From the NCBI RefSeq assembly GCF_910592395.1, contig NC_088314.1, positions 12,092,001 through 12,156,000 of the forward strand: a stretch of DNA of 64,000 nucleotides, written 5' to 3'. A program made the position numbers and the translations under genes. Positions 13,252-22,340 of this stretch are shown piece by piece (within the stretch, counting starts at the first letter, position 1; the number at the start of each line of letters is the position of its first letter). This DNA is from Lineus longissimus (lineage: Eukaryota; Nemertea; Pilidiophora; Heteronemertea; Lineidae). Under the pieces are notes generated by a model, which had not been told where the DNA came from, made no database searches, and worked only from the letters and a program-made list of their open reading frames with translations.

Positions 13252-14100
13252 ATGGTTGCGTATTATAAACGCCTATTATACATTCGCTTAGTCGTAATAT
13301 TTAGCTATATGGTTTCATTCACTAGAGTTTTATCGATAGACTTATGTTATTTATTCCTAGTATCCTCATTATTACCGATTAAGTACAGTAATATATTGAT
13401 ACAATTACACTCTCATCATTATTATCGTCACTCTCACTTGTTATCTTTTCCTTATTCGTATATATGGTTACGTATTATAAACGCCTATTATACTTTCGCT
13501 TAGTCGTAATATTTAGCTATATGGTTTCATTCACTAGAGTTTTATCGATAGACTTATGTTATTTATTCCTAGTATCCTCATTATTACCGATTAGTACAGT
13601 AATATATTGATACAATTACACTCTCATCATTATTATCGTCACTATCACTTGTTATCTTTTCTTATTGGTATATATGGTTACGTATTATAAACGCCTTTTA
13701 TACTTTCGCTTAGTCGTAATATTTAGCAATATGGTTTCATTCACTAGAGTTTTATCGATAAGCATATTGTGATGTTATTTATTCCTAGTATCCTCATTAT
13801 TACCGACTAATTACAGTAATATATATTATCGTCACTATTATATATTTTCTTTTTCTTTATGCGTATATATGGTTACGTATTATAAACGCCTATTATACTT
13901 TCACTTAGTTGTAATATTTAGCTATATGGCTTCATTCACTAGAGTTTTATCGATAAGCATATTGTGATGTTATTTATTCCTAGTATCCTCATTATTACCG
14001 ACTAATTACAGTAATATATATTATCGTCACTATTATATATTTTCTTTTTCTTTATGCGTATATATGGTTACGTATTATAAACGCCTATTATACTTTCACT
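13252..14100. repeat. Left HOR unit L5, cut by the gap
   Basis: Order: a 13252, g 13464, d 13674, d2 13869, then a fragment from 14064 that stops after CACT at 14100. It matches the start of L2 (3382-4231). One C is missing in the tail of g (TTTTCTTATTGG near 13657, where L2 has TTTTCCTTATTGG), making g 210 bp here. Confidence 0.9.
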
Positions 14101-14200
14101 NNNNNNNNNNNNNNNNNNNNNNNNNNNNNNNNNNNNNNNNNNNNNNNNNNNNNNNNNNNNNNNNNNNNNNNNNNNNNNNNNNNNNNNNNNNNNNNNNNNN
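14101..14200. other. Assembly gap, exactly 100 N
   Basis: A run of exactly 100 N, a conventional placeholder for unknown length. The flanks show the number is not real: joining the left end (TTTCACT) directly into the right end (AGACTTATG) as one hybrid monomer needs 49 bp, and each extra monomer adds about 140-229 bp. The gap coincides with the change from the left to the right HOR family. Confidence 0.95.
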
Positions 14201-16877
14201 AGACTTATGTTATTTATTCCTAGTATCCTCATTATTACCGATTAAGTACAGTAATATATTGATACAATTACACTCTCATCATTATTATCGTCACTATCAC
14301 TTGTTATCTTTTCCTTATTCGTATATATGGTTACGTATTATAAACGCCTATTATACTTTCGCTTAGTCGTAATATTTAGCTATATGGTTTCATTCACTAG
14401 AGTTTTATCGATAGGCATATTGTGATGTTATTGATTCCAAGTACTCATTATTACCGATTAGTACAGTAATATATTGATACAATTACACTCTCATCATTAT
14501 TATCGTCACTATCACTTGTTATCTTTTCTTTATTCGTATATATGGTTACGTATTATAAACGCCTATTATACTTTTGCTTAGCCGTAATAATTAGTTATAT
14601 GGTTTCATTCACTCCGTGAAACCTTGAGTTTTATCGATAGGCATATTGTGATTTCATTTATTCCTAGTATCCGCATTATTACCGATTAAGTACAGTAATA
14701 TATTGATACAATTACACTCTCATCATTATTATCGTCACTATCACTTGTTATCTTTTCCTTATTGGTATATATGGTTACCTATTATAAACGCCTATTATAC
14801 TTTCGCTTAGTCGTAATATTTAGCTATATGGTTTCATTCACTAGAGTTTTATCGATAAGCATATTGTGATGTTATTTATTCCTAGTATCCTCATTATTAC
14901 CGACTAATTACAGTAATATATATTATCGTCACTATTATATGTTTTCTTTTTCTTTATGCGTATATATGGTTACGTATTATAAACGCCTATTATACATTCG
15001 CTTAGTCGTAATATTTAGCAATATGGTTTCATTCACTAGAGATTTATCGATAAGCATATTGTGATGTTATTTATTCCTAGTATCCTCATTATTACTGACT
15101 AAGTACAGTAATATATATTATCGTCACTATTATACTTTTGCTTCGTCGTAATATTTAGCTATATGGTTTCATTCACTAGAGTTTTATCGATAGGCATATG
15201 TTATTTATTCCTAGTATCCTAATTATTACCGATTAAATACAGTAATATATTGATACAATTACACTCTCATCATTATTATCGTCACTATCACTTGTTATCT
15301 TTTCCTTATTCGTATATATGGTTGCGTATTATAAACGCCTATTATACTTTCACTTAGTCGTAATATTTAGCTATATGGTTTCATTCACTAGAGTTTTATC
15401 GATAAGCATATTGTGATGTTATTTATTCCTAGTATCCTCATTATTACCGACTAAGTACAGTAATATATATTATCGTCACTACTATACTTTCACTTAGTCG
15501 TAATATTTAGCTATATGGTTTCATTCACTAGAGTTTTATCGATAAGCATATTGTGATGTTATTTATTCCTAGTATCCTCATTATTACCGACTAAGTACAG
15601 TAATATATATTATCGTCACTATTATACTTTTGCTTCGTCGTAATATTTAGCTATATGGTTTCATTCACTAGAGTTTTATCGATAGGCATATGTTATTTAT
15701 TCCTAGTATCCTCATTATTACCGATTAAGTACAGTAATATATTGATACAATTACACTCTCATCATTATTATCGTCACTATCACTTGTTATCTTTTCCTTA
15801 TTCGTATATATGGTTGCGTATTATAAACGCCTATTATACTTTCACTTAGTCGTAATATTTAGCTATATGGTTTCATTCACTAGAGTTTTATCGATAAGCA
15901 TATTGTGATGTTATTTATTCCTAGTATCCTCATTATTACCGACTAAGTACAGTAATATATATTATCGTCACTATTATACTTTTGCTTAGTCGTAATATTT
16001 AGCTATATGGTTTCATTCACTAGAGTTTTATCGATAGGCATATTGTGATGTTATTGATTCCAAGTACTCATTATTACCGATTAGTACAGTAATATATTGA
16101 TACAATTACACTCTCATCATTATTATCGTCACTATCACTTGTTATCTTTTCCTTATTCATATATATGGTTATGTATTATAAACACCTATAATAATTTCGC
16201 TTAGTCGTAATATTTAGTTATATGGTTTCATTCGCTCTGTCAAACCTTGAGTTTTATCGATAGGCATATTGTGATTTCAATTATTCCTAGTATTCTCATT
16301 ATTACCGATTAAGTACAGTAATATATTGATACAATTACACTCTCATCATTATTATCGTCACTATCGTCACTATTCACTAGAGTTTTATCGATAGGCATAT
16401 GTTATTTATTCCTAGTATCCTCATTATTACCGACTAAGTACAGTAATATATATTATCGTCACTATTATGTTTTCTTTTATGCGTATATATGGTTACGTAT
16501 TATAAACGCCTATTATACTTTTTTAGAGTTTTATCGATATCCATATTGTGATTTTATTTATTCCTAGTATCCACATTATTACCGATTAAGTACAGTAATA
16601 TATTGATACAATTACACTCTCATCATTATTATTATCATTATTATCGTCACTATCACTTGTTATCTTTTCCTTATTCGTATATATGGTTGCGTATTATAAA
16701 CGCCTATTATACTTTCGCTTAGTCGTAATATTTAGCAATATGGTTTCATTCACTAGAGTTTTATCGATTAGCATATTGTGATGTTATTTATTCCTAGTAT
16801 CCTCATTATTACCGACTAATTACAGTAATATATATTATCGTCACTATTATATGTTTTCTTTTCCTTTATGCGTATAT
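14201..16877. repeat. Right unit R0, type A, 5' end lost in gap
   Basis: Order: partial a 14201, b 14327, c 14542, d 14771, m5 14966, m6 15106, m7 15318, m8 15458, m9 15598, m10 15810, m11 15950, m12+m13 16165, m14 16489, m15 16683. Rare marks GGTTACCTATT (14775), CACTACTATAC (near 15477) and GCTCTGTCAAACC (near 16233) are shared only with R2, 5463 bp downstream. Confidence 0.9.
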
Positions 16878-17533
16878 ATGGTTACGTATTATAAACGCCT
16901 ATTATACTTTCGCTTAGTCGTAATATTTAGCTATATGGTTTCATTCACTAGAGTTTTATCGATAGACTTATGTTATTTATTCCTAGTATCCTCATTATTA
17001 CCGATTAAGTACAGTAATATATTGATACAATTACACTCTCATCATTATTATCGTCACTATCACTTGTTATCTTTTCCTTATTCGTATATATGGTTACGTA
17101 TTATAAACGCCTATTATACTTTCGCTTAGTCGTAATATTTAGCTATATGGTTTCATTCACTAGAGTTTTATCGATAGGCATATTGTGATGTTATTGATTC
17201 CAAGTACTCATTATTACCGATTAGTACAGTAATATATTGATACAATTACACTCTCATCATTATTATCGTCACTATCACTTGTTATCTTTTCTTTATTCGT
17301 ATATATGGTTACGTATTATAAACGCCTATTATACTTTTGCTTAGCCGTAATAATTAGTTATATGGTTTCATTCACTCCGTGAAACCTTGAGTTTTATCGA
17401 TAGGCATATTGTGATTTCATTTATTCCTAGTATCCGCATTATTACCGATTAAGTACAGTAATATATTGATACAATTACACTCTCATCATTATTATCGTCA
17501 CTATCACTTGTTATCTTTTCCTTATTGGTATAT

Positions 17534-17745
17534 ATGGTTACGTATTATAAACGCCTATTATACTTTCGCTTAGTCGTAATATTTAGCTATATGGTTTCAT
17601 TCACTAGAGTTTTATCGATAGGCATATGTTATTTATTCCTAGTATCCTCATTATTACCGATTAAGTACAGTAATATATTGATACAATTACACTCTCATCA
17701 TTATAATCGTCACTATCACTTGTTATCTTTTCCTTATTCGTATAT
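17534..17745. repeat. Class e monomer (212 bp)
   Basis: Class e reads CGATAGGCATATGTTATTTA (6 bp shorter than the CATATTGTGATG form), GATTAAGTACAG and CATTATAATCG. It is present in type B units and in left-array units L1 and L4, and absent from type A units. Confidence 0.88.
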
Positions 17746-18647
17746 ATGGTTACGTATTATAAACGCCTATTATACTTTCGCTTAGTCGTAATATTTAGCT
17801 ATATGGTTTCATTCACTAGAGTTTTATCGATAGGCATATTGTGATGTTATTGATTCCAAGTACTCATTATTACCGATTAGTACAGTAATATATTGATACA
17901 ATTACACTCTCATCATTATTATCGTCACTATCACTTGTTATCTTTTCCTTATTCGTATATATGGTTGCGTATTATAAACGCCTATTATACATTCGCTTAG
18001 TCGTAATATTTAGCAATATGGTTTCATTCACTAGAGTTTTATCGATAAGCATATTGTGATGTTATTTATTCCTAGTATCCTCATTATTACCGACTAATTA
18101 CAGTAATATATATTATCGTCACTATTATATGTTTTCTTTTTCTTTATGCGTATATATGGTTACGTATTATAAACGCCTATTATACATTCGCTTAGTCGTA
18201 ATATTTAGCAATATGGTTTCATTCACTAGAGATTTATCGATAAGCATATTGTGATGTTATTTATTCCTAGTATCCTCATTATTACTGACTAAGTACAGTA
18301 ATATATATTATCGTCACTATTATACTTTTGCTTCGTCGTAATATTTAGCTATATGGTTTCATTCACTAGAGTTTTATCGATAGGCATATGTTATTGATTC
18401 CTAGTATCCTAATTATTACCGATTAAGTACAGTAATATATTGATACAATTACACTCTCATCATTATTATCGTCACTCTCACTTGTTATCTTTTCCTTATT
18501 CGTATATATGGTTGCGTATTATAAACGCCTATTATACTTTCACTTAGTCGTAATATTTAGCTATATGGTTTCATTCACTAGAGTTTTATCGATAAGCATA
18601 TTGTGATGTTATTTATTCCTAGTATCCTCATTATTACCGACTAAGTA

Positions 18648-18864
18648 CAGTAATATATATTATCGTCACTATTATACTTTCACTTAGTCGTAATATTTAG
18701 CTATATGGTTTCATTCACTAGAGTTTTATCGATAAGCATATTGTGATGTTATTTATTCCTAGTATCCTCATTATTACCGATTAGTACAGTAATATATTGA
18801 TACAATTACACTCTCATCATTATTATCGTCACTATCACTTGTTATCTTTTCCTTATTCATATAT
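18648..18864. repeat. Fused m8/m11 monomer (217 bp), type B only
   Basis: The 5' half reads TTTCACTTAGTCG and CGATAAGCATATTG as in m8. The 3' half reads GATTAGTACAG and ends CCTTATTCA as in m11. Type A units have m8, m9, m10 and m11 in this place, so type B looks like a type A unit that lost about 490 bp by exchange between m8 and m11. Confidence 0.8.
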
Positions 18865-19577
18865 ATGGTTATGTATTATAAACACCTATAATAATTTCGC
18901 TTAGTCGTAATATTTAGTTATATGGTTTCATTCGCTCCGTCAAACCTTGAGTTTTATCGATAGGCATATTGTGATTTCAATTATTCCTAGTATTCTCATT
19001 ATTACCGATTAAGTACAGAAATATATTGATACAATTACACTCTCATCATTATTATCGTCACTATCGTCACTATTCACTAGAGTTTTATCGATAGGCATAT
19101 GTTATTTATTCCTAGTATCCTCATTATTACCGACTAAGTACAGTAATATATATTATCGTCACTATTATGTTTTCTTTTATGCGTATATATGGTTACGTAT
19201 TATAAACGCCTATTATACTTTTTTAGAGTTTTATCGATATCCATATTGTGATTTTATTTATTCCTAGTATCCACATTATTACCGATTAAGTACAGTAATA
19301 TATTGATACAATTACACTCTCATCATTATTATTATCATTATTATCGTCACTATCACTTGTTATCTTTTCCTTATTCGTATATATGGTTGCGTATTATAAA
19401 CGCCTATTATACTTTCGCTTAGTCGTAATATTTAGCAATATGGTTTCATTCACTAGAGTTTTATCGATTAGCATATTGTGATGTTATTTATTCCTAGTAT
19501 CCTCATTATTACCGACTAATTACAGTAATATATATTATCGTCACTATTATATGTTTTCTTTTCCTTTATGCGTATAT

Positions 19578-19789
19578 ATGGTTACGTATTATAAACGCCT
19601 ATTATACTTTCGCTTAGTCGTAATATTTAGCTATATGGTTTCATTCACTAGAGTTTTATCGATAGACTTATGTTATTTATTCCTAGTATCCTCATTATTA
19701 CCGATTAAGTACAGTAATATATTGATACAATTACACTCTCATCATTATTATCGTCACTATCACTTGTTATCTTTTCCTTATTCGTATAT
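19578..19789. repeat. Class a monomer (212 bp)
   Basis: Class a is marked by CGATAGACTTATGTTATTTA and GATTAAGTACAG. It opens every HOR unit in my phasing except R11 and R21, where a deletion has removed it. When it follows a 1355-bp cassette its TTTCGC usually reads TTTTGC (R8, R13, R16, R20, R23). Confidence 0.9.
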
Positions 19790-20004
19790 ATGGTTACGTA
19801 TTATAAACGCCTATTATACTTTCGCTTAGTCGTAATATTTAGCTATATGGTTTCATTCACTAGAGTTTTATCGGTAGGTATATTGTGATGTTATTGATTT
19901 CAAGTACTCATTATTACCGATTAGTACAGTAATATATTGATACAATTACACTCTCATCATTATTATCGTCACTATCACTTGTTATCTTTTCTTTATTCGT
20001 ATAT

Positions 20005-20233
20005 ATGGTTACGTATTATAAACGCCTATTATACTTTTGCTTAGCCGTAATAATTAGTTATATGGTTTCATTCACTCCGTGAAACCTTGAGTTTTATCGA
20101 TAGGCATATTGTGATTTCATTTATTCCTAGTATCCGCATTATTACCGATTAAGTACAGTAATATATTGATACAATTACACTCTCATCATTATTATCGTCA
20201 CTATCACTTGTTATCTTTTCCTTATTGGTATAT
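20005..20233. repeat. Class c monomer (229 bp) with 11-bp net insertion
   Basis: Between TTCACT and TTTTATCGATA class c reads CCGTGAAACCTTGAG where most monomers read only AGAG. It also has GCTTAGCCGTAATAATTAG, TGTGATTTCATTTATTCC and GTATCCGC. The related m12 class carries CCGTCAAACCTTGAG, so the two form a separate lineage within the family. Confidence 0.9.
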
Positions 20234-20428
20234 ATGGTTACCTATTATAAACGCCTATTATACTTTCGCTTAGTCGTAATATTTAGCTATATGGTTTCAT
20301 TCACTAGAGTTTTATCGATAAGCATATTGTGATGTTATTTATTCCTAGTATCCTCATTATTACCGACTAATTACAGTAATATATATTATCGTCACTATTA
20401 TATGTTTTCTTTTTCTTTATGCGTATAT

Positions 20429-20568
20429 ATGGTTACGTATTATAAACGCCTATTATACATTCGCTTAGTCGTAATATTTAGCAATATGGTTTCATTCACT
20501 AGAGATTTATCGATAAGCATATTGTGATGTTATTTATTCCTAGTATCCTCATTATTACTGACTAAGTA
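20429..20568. repeat. Class m5 short monomer (140 bp)
   Basis: Marked by ATACATTCGC, AGCAATATGG, GAGATTTATCGATAAGC and TACTGACTAAG. Like left-array d3 it lacks 24 bp and 54 bp and joins m6 through CACTATTATAC. In R4, R9 and R10 the TACTGAC mark is TACCGAC. Confidence 0.88.
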
Positions 20569-20780
20569 CAGTAATATATATTATCGTCACTATTATACTT
20601 TTGCTTCGTCGTAATATTTAGCTATATGGTTTCATTCACTAGAGTTTTATCGATAGGCATATGTTATTTATTCCTAGTATCCTAATTATTACCGATTAAA
20701 TACAGTAATATATTGATACAATTACACTCTCATCATTATTATCGTCACTATCACTTGTTATCTTTTCCTTATTCGTATAT
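20569..20780. repeat. Class m6 monomer (212 bp)
   Basis: Begins with GCTTCGTCG and reads CGATAGGCATATG, GTATCCTAATTATT and GATTAAATACAG. Most type B copies instead read TTATTGATTCC and GATTAAGTAC, which lets A and B forms be told apart. Confidence 0.86.
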
Positions 20781-21060
20781 ATGGTTGCGTATTATAAACG
20801 CCTATTATACTTTCACTTAGTCGTAATATTTAGCTATATGGTTTCATTCACTAGAGTTTTATCGATAAGCATATTGTGATGTTATTTATTCCTAGTATCC
20901 TCATTATTACCGACTAAGTACAGTAATATATATTATCGTCACTACTATACTTTCACTTAGTCGTAATATTTAGCTATATGGTTTCATTCACTAGAGTTTT
21001 ATCGATAAGCATATTGTGATGTTATTTATTCCTAGTATCCTCATTATTACCGACTAAGTA
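20781..21060. repeat. m7 and m8 short monomers (140 bp each)
   Basis: Two adjacent 140-bp copies, both with TTTCACTTAGTCG, CGATAAGCATATTG and GACTAAGTAC, joined by CACTACTATAC here (CACTATTATAC in most units). m7 starts with TATATATGGTTGCG; m8 lacks that segment because of the 54-bp deletion. Confidence 0.86.
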
Positions 21061-21627
21061 CAGTAATATATATTATCGTCACTATTATACTTTTGCTTCG
21101 TCGTAATATTTAGCTATATGGTTTCATTCACTAGAGTTTTATCGATAGGCATATGTTATTTATTCCTAGTATCCTCATTATTACCGATTAAGTACAGTAA
21201 TATATTGATACAATTACACTCTCATCATTATTATCGTCACTATCACTTGTTATCTTTTCCTTATTCGTATATATGGTTGCGTATTATAAACGCCTATTAT
21301 ACTTTCACTTAGTCGTAATATTTAGCTATATGGTTTCATTCACTAGAGTTTTATCGATAAGCATATTGTGATGTTATTTATTCCTAGTATCCTCATTATT
21401 ACCGACTAAGTACAGTAATATATATTATCGTCACTATTATACTTTTGCTTAGTCGTAATATTTAGCTATATGGTTTCATTCACTAGAGTTTTATCGATAG
21501 GCATATTGTGATGTTATTGATTCCAAGTACTCATTATTACCGATTAGTACAGTAATATATTGATACAATTACACTCTCATCATTATTATCGTCACTATCA
21601 CTTGTTATCTTTTCCTTATTCATATAT
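21061..21627. repeat. m9, m10 and m11 monomers, type A only
   Basis: m9 (21061-21272) starts GCTTCGTCG and reads CGATAGGCATATG; m10 (21273-21412) is a 140-bp short copy; m11 (21413-21627) is b-like with TTATTGATTCC, GATTAGTAC and the tail CCTTATTCA. This trio is missing from type B units. Confidence 0.86.
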
Positions 21628-21951
21628 ATGGTTATGTATTATAAACACCTATAATAATTTCGCTTAGTCGTAATATTTAGTTATATGGTTTCATTCGCTC
21701 TGTCAAACCTTGAGTTTTATCGATAGGCATATTGTGATTTCAATTATTCCTAGTATTCTCATTATTACCGATTAAGTACAGTAATATATTGATACAATTA
21801 CACTCTCATCATTATTATCGTCACTATCGTCACTATTCACTAGAGTTTTATCGATAGGCATATGTTATTTATTCCTAGTATCCTCATTATTACCGACTAA
21901 GTACAGTAATATATATTATCGTCACTATTATGTTTTCTTTTATGCGTATAT
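21628..21951. repeat. m12 plus truncated m13 (324 bp)
   Basis: m12 reads GGTTATGTATTATAAACACC, AATAATTTCGC, GCTCTGTCAAACC and TGTGATTTCAATTATTCC. Near 21825 it runs through CGTCACTATCGTCACTATTC into a monomer that has lost its first part (m13, about 123 bp, ending TTATGTTTTCTTTTATGCG). The duplicated CGTCACTAT and the CACTA of CATTCACTAG suggest a microhomology join. Confidence 0.85.
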
Positions 21952-22145
21952 ATGGTTACGTATTATAAACGCCTATTATACTTTTTTAGAGTTTTATCGA
22001 TATCCATATTGTGATTTTATTTATTCCTAGTATCCACATTATTACCGATTAAGTACAGTAATATATTGATACAATTACACTCTCATCATTATTATTATCA
22101 TTATTATCGTCACTATCACTTGTTATCTTTTCCTTATTCGTATAT
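21952..22145. repeat. Class m14 monomer (194 bp), ATT expansion
   Basis: About 36 bp are lost between TTATAC and AGAGTTTTATCG, leaving six T in a row. CGATATCC replaces CGATAGGC, and an extra 12 bp of ATT-type repeat lies before ATCGTCAC (ATTATTATTATCATTATT). Relative to a 218-bp parent, minus 36 plus 12 gives the observed 194. Confidence 0.88.
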
Positions 22146-22340
22146 ATGGTTGCGTATTATAAACGCCTATTATACTTTCGCTTAGTCGTAATATTTAGCA
22201 ATATGGTTTCATTCACTAGAGTTTTATCGATTAGCATATTGTGATGTTATTTATTCCTAGTATCCTCATTATTACCGACTAATTACAGTAATATATATTA
22301 TCGTCACTATTATATGTTTTCTTTTCCTTTATGCGTATAT
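22146..22340. repeat. Class m15 monomer (195 bp)
   Basis: A d-like monomer with the 24-bp deletion, AGCAATATGG, GACTAATTAC, CGATTAGC in place of CGATAAGC and the tail TATATGTTTTCTTTTCC. The CGATTAGC change destroys the TATCGATA palindrome that almost every other class keeps. It closes nearly every right-array unit. Confidence 0.88.

Larger units (their letters stand above)
1..14100. repeat. Left HOR family (3.15-3.36-kb units)
   Basis: This block is built of classes a, g, c, b, d, d2, d3, e and f in units of 3148-3360 bp. Three markers occur here and not in the right array: the class d 3' end TATATATTTTCTTTTTC, the substitution ATGGCTTC for ATGGTTTC, and CACTTAGTTG for CACTTAGTCG. Right-array classes with TATATGTTTTC, CTTCGTCG, GCTCCGTCAAACC or CGATATCC are absent. 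The block ends abruptly at the N gap. Confidence 0.93.
9869..14100. repeat. Second copy of the 4.2-kb block at 1-4231
   Basis: Positions 1-4231 recur here with an offset of 9868 bp (9870 after the 2-bp patch near 13140, 9869 after the 1-bp loss near 13657). Monomer order, all monomer lengths and rare marks such as the TATATAGTT monomer agree. The copy runs into the N gap. Differences cluster, for example near 2070-2270 against 11940-12140, rather than being evenly spread. Confidence 0.9.
16878..19577. repeat. Right unit R1, type B reference (2700 bp, 14 monomers)
   Basis: Order and lengths: a 212, b 215, c 229, e 212, b 215, d 195, m5 140, m6 212, m7 140, fused m8/m11 217, m12+m13 324, m14 194, m15 195, which sum to 2700. 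Compared with type A it has an extra e-b pair and lacks m9, m10 and most of m8/m11. It shares CACTCTCAC in m6 and CAGAAATATAT in m12 with R5, 10928 bp downstream. Confidence 0.93.
19578..22340. repeat. Right unit R2, type A reference (2763 bp, 15 monomers)
   Basis: Lengths in order: a 212, b 215, c 229, d 195, m5 140, m6 212, m7 140, m8 140, m9 212, m10 140, m11 215, m12+m13 324, m14 194, m15 195, summing to 2763. It shares the R0 marks GGTTACCTATT, CACTACTATAC and GCTCTGTCAAACC. Private changes sit in b: CGGTAGGTA near 19873 and GATTTCAAG near 19897. Confidence 0.93.

Noticed and set aside
14064-14366. A 100-codon reading frame crossing the N run
   Set aside because: Its middle is unknown bases and the gap length is a placeholder, so the frame is an artefact.
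16851-16877. Upstream ATG (ATGTTTTCTTTTCC) that extends the frame at the m15/a join
   Set aside because: It is the m15 3' tail recurring once per HOR unit. No initiation context or product is supported.
16878-17089. CENP-B box
   Set aside because: TTTCGCTTAGTCG has the TTCG start but lacks the A and CGGG positions of the mammalian box, so it does not match.
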